From: Enterobacter sichuanensis
GTDB taxonomy: Bacteria; Pseudomonadota; Gammaproteobacteria; Enterobacterales; Enterobacteriaceae
Direction of reading: 5' to 3'
Assembly: GCF_002939185.1 (NCBI RefSeq)
Contig: NZ_POVL01000031.1
Coordinates: 1-60,714, forward strand
DNA length: 60,714 bases
Position 1 is the first letter of the stretch. Every line of letters begins with the position of its first letter. Shown here one piece after another: positions 8,742 to 17,291 of the stretch. Both the position numbers and the translations under genes were made by a program. Below the pieces are notes generated by a model. The model saw only the letters and a program-made list of their open reading frames with translations, ran no database searches and had not been told where the DNA came from.

Positions 8742-8777
8742 GATAATCATTTTCAATATCATTTAATTAACTATAAT
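8742..8777 (+). promoter_or_regulatory. sodA promoter with Fur box
   Basis: GATAATCATTTTCAATATC (8742-8760) matches the 19-bp Fur consensus at 15 positions. A perfect TATAAT -10 follows at 8772-8777 with a weak TTTTCA -35 (8750-8755) inside the Fur box. Iron-Fur would therefore cover the -35 element, as known for E. coli sodA. Other known controls (SoxRS, ArcA) are not resolved here. Confidence 0.75.
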
Positions 8778-8835
8778 GAACCAACTGCTTACGCGGCATT
8801 AACAGCTGTGCCGCCCGACAATAATGGAGAGGATT

Positions 8836-9456
8836 ATGAGTTATACACTGCCATCCCTGCCGTATGCCTACGACGCACTGGAACCGCATTTCGACAAGCA
8901 GACGATGGAAATCCATCACACTAAACACCACCAGACCTATGTGAACAACGCGAATGCTGCGCTGGAAAGCCTGCCAGAGTTCGCTAACCTGCCTGTTGAA
9001 GAGCTGATCACCAAGCTGGACCAGCTGCCAGCAGACAAGAAAACCGTTCTGCGCAACAACGCTGGCGGTCACGCGAACCACAGCCTGTTCTGGAAAGGCC
9101 TGAAAACCGGTACCACTCTGCAGGGCGACCTGAAAGCGGCTATCGAGCGCGATTTTGGTTCCGTTGACAACTTCAAAGCGGAATTCGAAAAAGCCGCGGC
9201 CACCCGTTTCGGCTCTGGCTGGGCGTGGCTGGTACTGAAAGGTGACAAACTGGCCGTGGTTTCTACCGCTAACCAGGACTCCCCGCTGATGGGTGAAGCG
9301 ATCTCTGGCGCATCCGGTTTCCCAATCCTGGGCCTGGACGTGTGGGAACACGCTTACTACCTGAAATTCCAGAACCGTCGCCCCGACTACATCAAAGCGT
9401 TCTGGGACGTGGTGAACTGGGACGAAGCAGCAGCGCGTTTCGCCGCGAAAAAATAA
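8836..9456 (+). CDS. sodA: Manganese superoxide dismutase
   Basis: A 206-aa cytoplasmic Mn-type superoxide dismutase that converts superoxide to H2O2 and O2. Metal ligands are the His in [10 protein letters not shown] (about 27), the His in [11 protein letters not shown] (about 82), and Asp and His in [10 protein letters not shown] (about 168 and 172). The ATG at 8836 follows GGAGAGG, and the in-frame ATG at 8824 overlaps that ribosome site and is rejected. Length equals the E. coli protein. A clean Rho-independent terminator follows. In E. coli K-12 the rhamnose genes lie upstream of sodA, while here the raf operon does. Confidence 0.98.
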   Translation: MSYTLPSLPYAYDALEPHFDKQTMEIHHTKHHQTYVNNANAALESLPEFANLPVEELITKLDQLPADKKTVLRNNAGGHANHSLFWKGLKTGTTLQGDLKAAIERDFGSVDNFKAEFEKAAATRFGSGWAWLVLKGDKLAVVSTANQDSPLMGEAISGASGFPILGLDVWEHAYYLKFQNRRPDYIKAFWDVVNWDEAAARFAAKK

Positions 9457-9478
9457 GGTTGCATTGACGCCTGTGAGA

Positions 9479-9504
9479 AGCGAGTCTGATGACTCGCTTT
9501 TTTT
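9479..9504 (+). terminator. sodA Rho-independent terminator
   Basis: AGCGAGTC and GACTCGCT form a perfect 8-bp stem around a TGAT loop, followed by a run of seven Ts, 22 bases after the sodA stop. Confidence 0.93.
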
Positions 9505-9526
9505 GTATCTGCAGAAAGGAGCAGCG

Positions 9527-10201
9527 ATGCATTATCCGGTGAATGTATTTACAGGCAAGGTAAGGGAGTACGACGGCAGCCGCCCGAGCGCCATCGCCAA
9601 AATTCAGGTCGACGGCGAGCTAATGTTAACCGACCTCGGACTTGCGGGTGACGAGCAGGCCGAAAAGAAAATCCACGGCGGACCCGATCGCGCGCTGTGT
9701 CACTACCCGCGCGAACACTATCAGCACTGGAGAACCGAGTTCCCCGAGCTGGCGGACCTCTTTGTCGCCCCCGCATTTGGCGAGAACCTCTCCACCGAAG
9801 GGCTGACCGAAAAGAACGTGTTTATTGGCGATATCTACCGCTGGGGCGATGCCCTGATCCAGGTCACCCAACCGCGCTCGCCGTGCTTCAAGCTCAACTA
9901 CCATTTCGGCATTCATGACATGTCCGCTCAACTGCAAAACACGGGTAAAACCGGCTGGCTGTACCGGGTGGTGCTGGCGGGGCAGGTGTCAGCGGATGCG
10001 CCGCTGGAACTGGCATCACGTCTGAGTGAGGTGTCTGTTTATGACGCCTGCGCCATTGCCTGGCATATGCCGTTTGATGACGAGCAATATCATCGCCTGC
10101 TGTCGGCGGCGGGATTATCGACCAGCTGGACGAGAACGATGCAGAAGCGGCGTTTACACGGCAAGATCGAAGATAATTCGCGGAGATTGTGGGGGAAATA
10201 G
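9527..10201 (+). CDS. yiiM: YiiM, MOSC-domain 6-hydroxyaminopurine reductase
   Basis: A 224-aa MOSC-domain molybdenum-cofactor protein, the same length as E. coli YiiM. Family members detoxify N-hydroxylated base analogues such as 6-hydroxyaminopurine. The N-terminal beta barrel (VNVFTGKVREYDG) is followed by KKIHGGPDRALCHYP and by the MOSC segment PAFGENLSTEGLTEKNVFIGD. The Cys in QPRSPCFKLN is the conserved candidate Mo ligand. The start at 9527 has AAAGGAG upstream and lies just after the sodA terminator, so it probably has its own promoter. It is convergent with cpxA across a REP element. Confidence 0.93.
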   Translation: MHYPVNVFTGKVREYDGSRPSAIAKIQVDGELMLTDLGLAGDEQAEKKIHGGPDRALCHYPREHYQHWRTEFPELADLFVAPAFGENLSTEGLTEKNVFIGDIYRWGDALIQVTQPRSPCFKLNYHFGIHDMSAQLQNTGKTGWLYRVVLAGQVSADAPLELASRLSEVSVYDACAIAWHMPFDDEQYHRLLSAAGLSTSWTRTMQKRRLHGKIEDNSRRLWGK

Positions 10202-10213
10202 TGCCCGTGGAAA

Positions 10214-10246
10214 GTAGGCCGGGTAAGGCGAAGCCGCCACCCGGCA
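10214..10246. repeat. REP element
   Basis: A typical enterobacterial REP palindrome (GTAGGCCGGGTAAGGCG, then GCCGCCACCCGGC) between the convergent yiiM and cpxA stops. Confidence 0.85.
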
Positions 10247-10253
10247 CATACGT

Positions 10254-11627
10254 CTACGAACGCTTATACAACGGCAGCCACAGCGTTAACCGCAACCCGC
10301 CCAGCGGGCTGTCGTCGGCTTTCACCCAGCCACGGTGTTGCTGCATGGCGGTTTCCACAATCGCGAGGCCTAATCCCGTACCGCCGGATTCACGGTCGCG
10401 CGCCTCGTCGGTGCGGTAGAACGGACGGAAGATCTGCTCGCGGTCTTCCGGGCTGACGCCAGGACCGTCGTCATCCACAATAACGGTAATCCCGTCTTTA
10501 TCCACCGAGAAGGCGACCTCAATCTTCGTGTGCGAGTAGCGCAGGGCGTTACGCACGATATTCTCCAGCGCGCTTTCCAGCGTGTTGGGGTTTCCGTACA
10601 GCGGCCATGGCCCCGGCGGGAAGTTGACGGTGAAGGATTTGCCCATCTGTTCCGCTTCAAACGCCGCGTTATCCAGCACTTCATGCCACAGGTGATTGGC
10701 TTTCACCGTTTCGCTCACCAGCGCGTTTTTCTGCTGATTGCGCGACATGACCAGCAGGTCGTTGATCATACTGTCCAGACGCTGGGCTTCCGTCTCGATG
10801 CGCTCCAGCTCTTTACTCTCACCGCTGCGGCGACGCAGCAGCGCGGTGCCAAGCTGCAGGCGCGTAAGCGGGGTTCGCAGTTCGTGCGAGATATCTGACA
10901 GCAGACGTTGCTGGGCCGTCATCATGCGATCGAGGGCGCTGACCATCTGGTTAAAACTGGTCCCGGCGGCAAGAAACTCCTGCGGTCCGGCTTCCAGTTC
11001 GGGGTGTTGTCGCAGGTTACCCTGCGCCACTTCATCGGCGGCATTTTTCAGCTTACGGGCCGGTTTTGCCAGGCTCCACGCCAGCCATAACAGCAGCGGC
11101 GAGCTGACGAGCATCGTCACAATCAGCAGCAGGAGAGGACGGTCAAACAGCAGGTTGATAAAATCGGACTGGGAGTTGCTCGCCGGACGGATCAGGTAGA
11201 GCTGATAATTGTCTTCCCCGTCTCTGACGGAGAAAGGCCCCACCATCTCTACGCGGCCATATTTCTTCTTCTGGGGGTGATCGGCGTTATCCGCCTGACC
11301 AATGAAGTTGCGGATGATCTGCATTTCGTTGCGATCGGCCCCAATCACGCGGCCTTCGCTGGTGACCAGCAAAAGGCGTTGTCCGGGCGGAGCCCACTTA
11401 TCGATAGCGCGAAACAGCCTGCGCCACCACATCAAATCGTTTGGCGGATCGTTTGCCAGCTCGGCTTCCACGTGCTGCTCGATCATCACGCCCTGACGTT
11501 GCTCGCTGTCGAGAAGCTCCGTCATCTGGCGTGAGTCGAGTTTTGGCAACATCAGTACGAGCATTAAAACCAGTGCCAGCGTCAGCCAGAAGATGGCGAA
11601 GATGCGGGCGGTTAAGCTTCCAATCAT
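10254..11627 (-). CDS. cpxA: Envelope-stress sensor histidine kinase CpxA
   Basis: A 457-aa inner-membrane sensor kinase/phosphatase of the Cpx two-component system, the same length as in E. coli. The first membrane helix is about residues 8-28, then a periplasmic sensor, and a second helix about 164-184 (LLLLIVTMLVSSPLLLWLAW). HAMP follows, then the H-box SDISHELRTPLTRL with the phosphorylated His near 248, and N- and G-boxes (NIVRNALRYS, DDDGPGV, GGTGLGLAI). It phosphorylates CpxR in response to misfolded envelope proteins. Its start overlaps the cpxR stop by 4 bases, marking a cpxRA operon. Confidence 0.98.
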   Translation of the reverse strand: MIGSLTARIFAIFWLTLALVLMLVLMLPKLDSRQMTELLDSEQRQGVMIEQHVEAELANDPPNDLMWWRRLFRAIDKWAPPGQRLLLVTSEGRVIGADRNEMQIIRNFIGQADNADHPQKKKYGRVEMVGPFSVRDGEDNYQLYLIRPASNSQSDFINLLFDRPLLLLIVTMLVSSPLLLWLAWSLAKPARKLKNAADEVAQGNLRQHPELEAGPQEFLAAGTSFNQMVSALDRMMTAQQRLLSDISHELRTPLTRLQLGTALLRRRSGESKELERIETEAQRLDSMINDLLVMSRNQQKNALVSETVKANHLWHEVLDNAAFEAEQMGKSFTVNFPPGPWPLYGNPNTLESALENIVRNALRYSHTKIEVAFSVDKDGITVIVDDDGPGVSPEDREQIFRPFYRTDEARDRESGGTGLGLAIVETAMQQHRGWVKADDSPLGGLRLTLWLPLYKRS

Positions 11628-12322
11628 GAAGCGGAAACCATCAGATAACCGCGACCACGCAGGGTTTTAAACCACGGGTGACCGTCTTTACGCTCCGGCA
11701 GCTTACGGCGCAGGTTAGAGATGTGCATATCAATGGCGCGGTCAAACGGGGTGAGGCGTTTGCCCAGCACTTCCTGACTCAAATGTTCACGTGATACCAC
11801 CTGGCCGAGGTGCTGCGCCAGCAGATACAGCAGGGTGAACTCCGTACCGGTCAATTCCAGCGTCTGGCCATCGAAGCTCGCTTCCTGACGGCCCGGGTTC
11901 AGGCTCAGGGAGTCCACTTCCAGGGTCGGTGAGCTGTTCTCGGTATTTTGCTGCTGCTCGCTCCAGTGGGAACGACGCAGGATAGCGCGAATACGGGCAA
12001 CCAGTTCACGGTCGTTAAACGGCTTGGGTAAATAGTCATCCGCGCCCAGCTCCAGGCCGAGTACGCGGTCAAGTTCACTGCCGCGCGCGGTCAGCATAAT
12101 AACGGGGGTCTGGTGTGTCTGGCGAAGCTCTTTCAACGTATCGATACCGTTTTTCTTCGGCATCATGACGTCGAGCAAAAGTAAATCGATGCTGTCGTCA
12201 AGGAGACTCAGCGCCTGCTCGCCATCATGGGCAACCAGGACGTTGAAACCTTCCATGTCGAGCAACTCCTTTAAAAGGGATGTGAGCTCTCGGTCATCAT
12301 CAACTAACAGGATTTTATTCAT
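11624..12322 (-). CDS. cpxR: Envelope-stress response regulator CpxR
   Basis: A 232-aa OmpR-family response regulator. The receiver domain (1-120) has the acidic pocket at DDD (8-10), the phospho-acceptor Asp51 in LLLLDVMMPKKNG, and Lys in LPKPFND. The winged-helix DNA-binding domain fills about 135-230, ending GRGYLMV. It controls envelope quality-control genes including the divergent cpxP. The 150-bp gap to cpxP holds a perfect CpxR box, which also implies autoregulation. It is cotranscribed with cpxA with a 4-base overlap. Confidence 0.98.
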   Translation of the reverse strand: MNKILLVDDDRELTSLLKELLDMEGFNVLVAHDGEQALSLLDDSIDLLLLDVMMPKKNGIDTLKELRQTHQTPVIMLTARGSELDRVLGLELGADDYLPKPFNDRELVARIRAILRRSHWSEQQQNTENSSPTLEVDSLSLNPGRQEASFDGQTLELTGTEFTLLYLLAQHLGQVVSREHLSQEVLGKRLTPFDRAIDMHISNLRRKLPERKDGHPWFKTLRGRGYLMVSAS

Positions 12323-12377
12323 TGTTTAAATACCTCCGAGGCAGAAATTACGACATCAAGGCTGTCTAATCCATGAC

Positions 12378-12392
12378 TTTACGTTGTTTTAC
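12378..12392 (-). promoter_or_regulatory. CpxR box between cpxR and cpxP
   Basis: On the minus strand the site reads GTAAAACAACGTAAA, an exact fit to GTAAA-N5-GTAA. It lies in the divergent cpxR-cpxP gap about 80 bases upstream of cpxP, where it can activate cpxP and autoregulate cpxRA. Confidence 0.9.
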
Positions 12393-12472
12393 ACCCCCTG
12401 ACGCATGTTTGCAGCCTGAATCGTAGACTGTCTCTCGTTGAATCGCGACACGAAAGATTTTGGGAGCAAGTG

Positions 12473-12979
12473 ATGCGCAAAGTTACCGCTGCCGTCATGG
12501 CCTCAACGCTGGCGTTCAGTGCGTTTAGCCAGGCTGCTGTAGCTATCATCAGCGATAACGGTTCCTCACAAGAGGACACAACGCAGCACAGTAGCCAGAG
12601 CCATATGTTTGACGGCATAAGTTTAACCGAACATCAGCGTCAACAGATGCGAGATCTGATGCAGAGGGCACGACATGACCAGCCCCCTGTTAATGTTAGC
12701 GAAATGGAGACAATGCATCGCCTTGTCACCGCAGAAAATTTTGACGAAAGCGCTGTACGCGCTCAGGCCGAAAAAATGGCACAGGAACAGGTTGCTCGCC
12801 AGGTTGAAATGGCGAAGGTCCGCAACCAGATGTTCCATCTGCTAACGCCCGAGCAGCAAGCGGTTTTGAACACCAGACATCAGCAGCGAATGGACCAGCT
12901 GCGTAAGGTTGCACGGATGCAGCGAAGCTCAGAAACGACGTTTTTCAGTAGCAATAGCAGTACCCGAAGTAACCAGTAA
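12473..12979 (+). CDS. cpxP: Periplasmic Cpx inhibitor and chaperone CpxP
   Basis: A 168-aa periplasmic protein with a signal peptide ([21 protein letters not shown]). The mature part is helical with two LTxxQ motifs, LTEHQRQQM and LTPEQQAVL, characteristic of the CpxP/Spy family. It dampens CpxA and helps deliver misfolded proteins to DegP. I chose ATG 12473 rather than the preceding GTG 12470 because it matches the E. coli N-terminus. The first 20 or so mature residues differ from E. coli ([20 protein letters not shown]) while the rest is strongly conserved. Its 3' UTR carries the CpxQ small RNA. Confidence 0.96.
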   Translation: MRKVTAAVMASTLAFSAFSQAAVAIISDNGSSQEDTTQHSSQSHMFDGISLTEHQRQQMRDLMQRARHDQPPVNVSEMETMHRLVTAENFDESAVRAQAEKMAQEQVARQVEMAKVRNQMFHLLTPEQQAVLNTRHQQRMDQLRKVARMQRSSETTFFSSNSSTRSNQ

Positions 12980-12985
12980 ACCCTG

Positions 12986-13043
12986 TTTTCCTTGCCATAG
13001 ACACCATCCCTGTCTTCCCCCACATGATGTGGGGGTTTTTTTT
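12986..13043 (+). ncRNA. cpxQ: CpxQ small RNA in the cpxP 3' UTR
   Basis: The 58 bases from TTTTCCTTGCC to the terminator T-run match the known CpxQ length and layout. It has a conserved 5' seed (TTTTCCTTGCCATAGACACC) and a terminator stem CCCCCACAtgaTGTGGGGG followed by eight Ts. In E. coli and Salmonella CpxQ is released from cpxP mRNA by RNase E and acts with Hfq to repress envelope-protein mRNAs. It starts 7 bases after the cpxP stop codon. Identification is from memory of the CpxQ sequence plus the visible architecture. Confidence 0.88.
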
Positions 13044-13132
13044 GCCCCGCATTCTGATTTGTTAACCGTTTATTCATCCTTAGACCCCTCCTGCTTCCGT
13101 TATACTAGCGGCATGACATGACAGGAGCGTTT

Positions 13133-14026
13133 ATGAATCAATCCTATGGAAGACTGGTCAGCCGGGCCGCCATCGCGGCGACCGTCATGGCATCCAGCCT
13201 GTTACTGATTAAAATCTTTGCCTGGTGGTATACCGGCTCGGTCAGTATTCTGGCGGCGCTGGTCGACTCGCTGATGGACATTGCCGCCTCGTTGACCAAC
13301 CTGCTGGTGGTGCGCTACTCGCTGCAGCCGGCGGATGAAGAGCACACCTTTGGGCACGGTAAAGCGGAGTCGCTGGCCGCGCTGGCGCAAAGTATGTTCA
13401 TTTCCGGGTCTGCGCTGTTCCTCTTTTTAACCGGTATTCAGCACCTCGTCTCGCCGACGCCGATGAACGATCCCGGTGTAGGGGTGGTGGTGACGGTCGT
13501 TGCACTTATATGCACACTTGTTCTGGTAACGTTCCAGCGCTGGGTGGTTCGCAAAACGCAAAGCCAGGCTGTACGGGCAGATATGCTTCATTATCAATCT
13601 GATGTTATGATGAATGGGGCTATTCTTATTGCGCTCGGTCTGGCCTGGTATGGCTGGCATCGGGCCGATGCGTTGTTTGCGTTAGGGATTGGCATCTATA
13701 TTTTATATAGCGCCTTGCGGATGGGGTATGAAGCGGTGCAATCACTGCTTGACCGCGCCCTCCCGGACTCAGAACGCAATGAAATTTTTTCAATCGTAAC
13801 CTCCTGGCCTGGCGTCAGCGGTGCACACGATCTGCGAACGCGGCAGTCAGGGCCGACCCGCTTTATTCAGATTCATATTGAAATGGAAGACAACCTGCCA
13901 CTGGTTCAGGCTCACGTTATTGCTGAGCAGGTCGAGCAGGCGATATTGCAGCGTTTTCCTGGTTCAGACGTCATCATTCACCAGGATCCCTGCTCGGTTA
14001 TACCCGGACATGTTGGGCTTTCGTAA
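13133..14026 (+). CDS. fieF: Cation-diffusion facilitator FieF (YiiP), Zn/Fe efflux
   Basis: A 297-aa six-helix inner-membrane antiporter exporting Zn2+ and Fe2+ in exchange for protons. The transport-site residues are Asp45 and Asp49 in [10 protein letters not shown], and His and Asp in [12 protein letters not shown] on helix V. The C-terminal cytoplasmic domain is metallochaperone-like (about 210-290, [20 protein letters not shown]). The tail ([12 protein letters not shown]) is a few residues shorter than the 300 aa in E. coli. The start ATG at 13133 follows AGGAG, and an in-frame ATG at 13118 lacks a good ribosome site. Confidence 0.97.
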   Translation: MNQSYGRLVSRAAIAATVMASSLLLIKIFAWWYTGSVSILAALVDSLMDIAASLTNLLVVRYSLQPADEEHTFGHGKAESLAALAQSMFISGSALFLFLTGIQHLVSPTPMNDPGVGVVVTVVALICTLVLVTFQRWVVRKTQSQAVRADMLHYQSDVMMNGAILIALGLAWYGWHRADALFALGIGIYILYSALRMGYEAVQSLLDRALPDSERNEIFSIVTSWPGVSGAHDLRTRQSGPTRFIQIHIEMEDNLPLVQAHVIAEQVEQAILQRFPGSDVIIHQDPCSVIPGHVGLS

Positions 14027-14088
14027 TTCGTTGTAAAAAAGTGAGCCAGGCCGGCATTTTGTGTATAAATTACCGCCATTTGGTCTGA

Positions 14089-14105
14089 CCTGAATCAATT
14101 CAGCT
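14089..14105 (+). promoter_or_regulatory. Cra (FruR) operator upstream of pfkA
   Basis: TGAATCAATTCA (14091-14102) within CCTGAATCAATTCAGCT is a near-symmetrical Cra site in the position known for E. coli pfkA. TATACT at 14117-14122 downstream is a plausible -10. Cra represses pfkA when glycolytic intermediates are low. Confidence 0.85.
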
Positions 14106-14200
14106 GGAAGGGATTGATATACTATTTGCAGTATTCGTTGGTCGATAAGTTTCTTCCGGCAACAGATTTCAATTTTGCATTCCTAAGTTCAGAGGTAGTC

Positions 14201-15163
14201 ATGATTAAGAAAATCGGTGTGTTGACAAGCGGCGGTGATGCGCCGGGCATGAACGCGGCAATTCGTGGGGTTGTCCGTTCAGCGCTGACGGAAGGTCTGG
14301 AAGTTTTTGGTATCTATGATGGTTACCTGGGTCTGTATGAAGACCGTATGGTACAGCTCGACCGTTACAGCGTGTCTGACATGATCAACCGTGGCGGTAC
14401 CTTCCTTGGGTCTGCGCGCTTCCCGGAATTCCGTGACGAACACGTGCGTGAAGTGGCTATCGAAAACATGAAAAAACGTGGCCTGGACGCCCTGGTAGTT
14501 ATCGGTGGTGACGGCTCGTACATGGGTGCAAAACGTCTGACAGAAATGGGCTTCCCATGCATCGGTCTGCCAGGCACCATCGACAACGATATCAAAGGCA
14601 CTGACTACACCATCGGTTACTTTACCGCGCTGGGTACTGTTGTGGAAGCGATTGACCGTCTGCGTGACACCTCTTCTTCTCACCAGCGTATCTCTATCGT
14701 TGAAGTGATGGGGCGTTACTGTGGTGACCTGACCCTGGCCGCGGCGATTGCGGGGGGTTGTGAATTCGTGGTGGTTCCGGAAGTGGAATTCAGCCGTGAA
14801 GATCTGGTGGCTGAAATTAAAGCGGGCATCGCGAAAGGGAAAAAACACGCGATCGTGGCCATCACCGAGCATATCTGTGACGTTGACGAGCTGGCGAAGT
14901 ACATCGAAACCGAAACCAAACGTGAAACGCGCGCAACCGTACTGGGTCACATCCAGCGCGGTGGTTCCCCGGGTCCTTATGACCGTATTCTGGCGTCACG
15001 TATGGGCGCGTATGCTATCGAACTGCTGCTGCAGGGTCACGGCGGCCGCTGCGTCGGTATTCAGAACGAAAAACTGGTTCACCACGACATCATCGACGCC
15101 ATTGAAAACATGAAGCGTCCGTTCAAAGGTGACTGGCTGGACTGCGCGAAAAAACTGTACTGA
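14201..15163 (+). CDS. pfkA: 6-phosphofructokinase I
   Basis: A 320-aa ATP-dependent phosphofructokinase that commits fructose-6-phosphate to glycolysis, the same length as E. coli PfkA. Visible motifs are the N-terminal ATP-binding [11 protein letters not shown], the GGDGSYMGA loop near residue 103, and the catalytic Asp in [11 protein letters not shown] near 127. MGRYCGDL and [12 protein letters not shown] contribute to the substrate and allosteric sites. The start at 14201 gives the canonical [12 protein letters not shown], and upstream in-frame codons lie in the leader. It is followed by a strong terminator. Confidence 0.99.
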   Translation: MIKKIGVLTSGGDAPGMNAAIRGVVRSALTEGLEVFGIYDGYLGLYEDRMVQLDRYSVSDMINRGGTFLGSARFPEFRDEHVREVAIENMKKRGLDALVVIGGDGSYMGAKRLTEMGFPCIGLPGTIDNDIKGTDYTIGYFTALGTVVEAIDRLRDTSSSHQRISIVEVMGRYCGDLTLAAAIAGGCEFVVVPEVEFSREDLVAEIKAGIAKGKKHAIVAITEHICDVDELAKYIETETKRETRATVLGHIQRGGSPGPYDRILASRMGAYAIELLLQGHGGRCVGIQNEKLVHHDIIDAIENMKRPFKGDWLDCAKKLY

Positions 15164-15185
15164 TCGGCATCCAGAGTAAATGCAA

Positions 15186-15213
15186 AACGGTAACCCCTGG
15201 GTTACCGTTTTTT
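15186..15213 (+). terminator. pfkA Rho-independent terminator
   Basis: AACGGTAACCC and GGGTTACCGTT form an 11-bp stem with a tight CT loop and a following T-run. Confidence 0.93.
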
Positions 15214-15220
15214 ATGTTTG

Positions 15221-15256
15221 CTCCCTCTCCCGTGGGAGAGGGCTTGGGTGAGGGCA
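15221..15256 (-). repeat. Palindromic repeat family, copy A
   Basis: CCCTCTCCC (15223-15231), GGGAGAGGG (15234-15242) and GGGTGAGGG (15246-15254). This is the reverse orientation of the unit CCCTCACCC-3 nt-CCCTCTCCC-loop-GGGAGAGGG also present at 22587, 38844 and 52525. Confidence 0.85.
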
Positions 15257-15377
15257 TCAGGCCACTTGTCCACTATTTATTCCTCAAAGTTATAGCCAAT
15301 CTTTTTTTATTCTTTAATCCTCGATTCCGTTTCTGGCACGCTGCAATCATCAAAACACTACACAAGAGAGCTGGGCG

Positions 15378-16367
15378 ATGAATAAATGGGGCGTGGGTTT
15401 AACATTATTGCTGGCATCGACCAGCGTTCTGGCTAAGGACATCCAGTTACTGAACGTGTCATACGACCCGACGCGTGAGCTGTACGAGCAATACAACAAA
15501 GCGTTTGCGGCGCACTGGAAGCAGGAAACCGGCGACAACGTGGTGGTTCGCCAGTCTCACGGTGGGTCCGGTAAACAGGCGACCTCCGTCATCAACGGTA
15601 TTGAAGCCGACGTGGTGACTCTCGCGCTGGCCTACGATGTCGACGCTATTGCCGAGCGTGGCCGCATCGACAAAAACTGGATCAAACGCCTGCCGGATAA
15701 CTCCGCACCATACACATCGACCATTGTTTTCCTCGTGCGTAAAGGCAACCCAAAACAGATCCACGACTGGAACGACCTGATCAAACCTGGCGTGTCAGTG
15801 ATCACCCCGAACCCGAAAAGTTCTGGCGGCGCGCGCTGGAACTACCTGGGCGCGTGGGGCTACGCACTGCATCACAACAATGGCGACCAGGCCAAAGCGC
15901 AGGAGTTCGTGAAAGCGCTGTATAAAAACGTTGAGGTGCTGGACTCCGGCGCGCGTGGCGCCACCAACACCTTCGTCGAGCGTGGAATTGGCGACGTGCT
16001 GATTGCATGGGAAAACGAAGCCCTGCTGGCCACCCACGAACTGGGCAAAGATAAATTCGAGATTGTGACCCCAAGCGAGTCGATTCTGGCAGAGCCGACC
16101 GTCTCTGTGGTCGATAAGGTGGTTGAGAAAAAAGATACCAAAGCGGTGGCAGAAGCTTACCTGAAGTATCTCTACTCACCAGAAGGGCAGGAAATTGCGG
16201 CGAAAAACTTCTATCGCCCACGCGATCCTGCGGTGGCGAAGAAATACGAAACTGTCTTCCCTAAACTGAAACTCTTCACCATTGATGACGTGTTCGGTGG
16301 CTGGACGAAAGCGCAGAAAGAGCACTTCTCTAACGGCGGCACCTTCGACCAGATCAGCCAGCGCTAA
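15378..16367 (+). CDS. sbp: Periplasmic sulfate-binding protein Sbp
   Basis: A 329-aa periplasmic solute-binding protein with a 19-residue signal peptide ([19 protein letters not shown], cleavage before [12 protein letters not shown]). It captures sulfate (and thiosulfate) for the CysTWA ABC transporter. The family anchors [22 protein letters not shown] and [17 protein letters not shown] are all present. It is monocistronic, with its own terminator at 16389. CysB control is expected from the family, but I did not resolve a site in the AT-rich 15270-15370 leader. Confidence 0.98.
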   Translation: MNKWGVGLTLLLASTSVLAKDIQLLNVSYDPTRELYEQYNKAFAAHWKQETGDNVVVRQSHGGSGKQATSVINGIEADVVTLALAYDVDAIAERGRIDKNWIKRLPDNSAPYTSTIVFLVRKGNPKQIHDWNDLIKPGVSVITPNPKSSGGARWNYLGAWGYALHHNNGDQAKAQEFVKALYKNVEVLDSGARGATNTFVERGIGDVLIAWENEALLATHELGKDKFEIVTPSESILAEPTVSVVDKVVEKKDTKAVAEAYLKYLYSPEGQEIAAKNFYRPRDPAVAKKYETVFPKLKLFTIDDVFGGWTKAQKEHFSNGGTFDQISQR

Positions 16368-16388
16368 AAATCCATCAATGACACGGTT

Positions 16389-16418
16389 ACCCGGCGTGAG
16401 AAATCCGCCGGGTTTTTT
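16389..16418 (+). terminator. sbp Rho-independent terminator
   Basis: ACCCGGCG and CGCCGGGT flank a 9-nt loop and are followed by six Ts, 21 bases after the sbp stop. Confidence 0.9.
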
Positions 16419-16474
16419 ATTTGGTCATCATTTTGCGTTACTCTTTTGCCTCAATCGAAAACAGGGAACGCGTT

Positions 16475-17218
16475 GTGAAAAAAATTATCTTACTGATCCT
16501 GATTGTTATCGCCCTTGCCGCGGGTGGCGTGTACTGGATGAAAGCGGGTAATCCGAATGCGTTGCGACATATCGTTCTCGACCAGTGTGTGCCGAATCAG
16601 ATCCAGCACCGTAATCCGGCGCCGTGTGCGCAGGTGAAAACAGATGCAGGCTACGTGGTGTTTAAAGACCGCAACGGGCCGCTGCAGTATCTGCTGATGC
16701 CAACCTACCGCATCAACGGCACCGAAAGTCCGCTGTTGACCGAACCTCATACGCCGAACTTTTTCTGGCTGGCCTGGCAGTCGCGAAGCTTTATGACCCT
16801 GAAGCGCGGATCCGAGGTGCCTGACAGCGCCATTTCGCTGACGATTAACGCCCCGACGGGCCGTACGCAGAATCATTTCCATATTCATATCTCCTGCCTG
16901 CGCCCGGACGTGCGCGAAAAGCTCAATGCGTCTCAGGGAGAAATCACCACCCAGTGGCTCCCGCTCCCGGGCGGGCTGGAAGGGCATGAATATCTTGCTC
17001 GTCGGGTGACGGAGAATGAACTGGTCCAGCGCAGCCCGTTTATGATGCTGGCAGAAGAGTTGCCCGAAGCGCGTGACCATATGGGGCGCTTCGCGCTGGC
17101 GATGGCGCAGCAGTCGGATGGTTCGTTTGTTTTGCTGGCGACGGAGCGCAACCTGCTGATGCTGAACCGCGCATCGGCGGAGGAATTGCAGGATCATCAA
17201 TGCGATATCCTGAAGTAA
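16475..17218 (+). CDS. cdh: CDP-diacylglycerol pyrophosphatase
   Basis: A 247-aa inner-membrane-anchored hydrolase that cleaves CDP-diacylglycerol to phosphatidate and CMP. The N-terminal anchor is residues about 4-22 ([18 protein letters not shown]). The HIT-like active-site motif NHFHIHISC is near residue 131. [20 protein letters not shown] and [13 protein letters not shown] are conserved with E. coli Cdh (251 aa). I chose GTG at 16475 because AGGGAA precedes it and it gives the VKKIILL membrane-anchor start. The upstream ATG 16421 would overlap the region just after the sbp terminator. Confidence 0.93.
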   Translation: MKKIILLILIVIALAAGGVYWMKAGNPNALRHIVLDQCVPNQIQHRNPAPCAQVKTDAGYVVFKDRNGPLQYLLMPTYRINGTESPLLTEPHTPNFFWLAWQSRSFMTLKRGSEVPDSAISLTINAPTGRTQNHFHIHISCLRPDVREKLNASQGEITTQWLPLPGGLEGHEYLARRVTENELVQRSPFMMLAEELPEARDHMGRFALAMAQQSDGSFVLLATERNLLMLNRASAEELQDHQCDILK

Positions 17219-17291
17219 CCCCACCATAAATAGCGTTTACTCAACCTGCCTGTCGCCGTAGACTTGCTGAAAAATTCTACAGGAGACAGGT

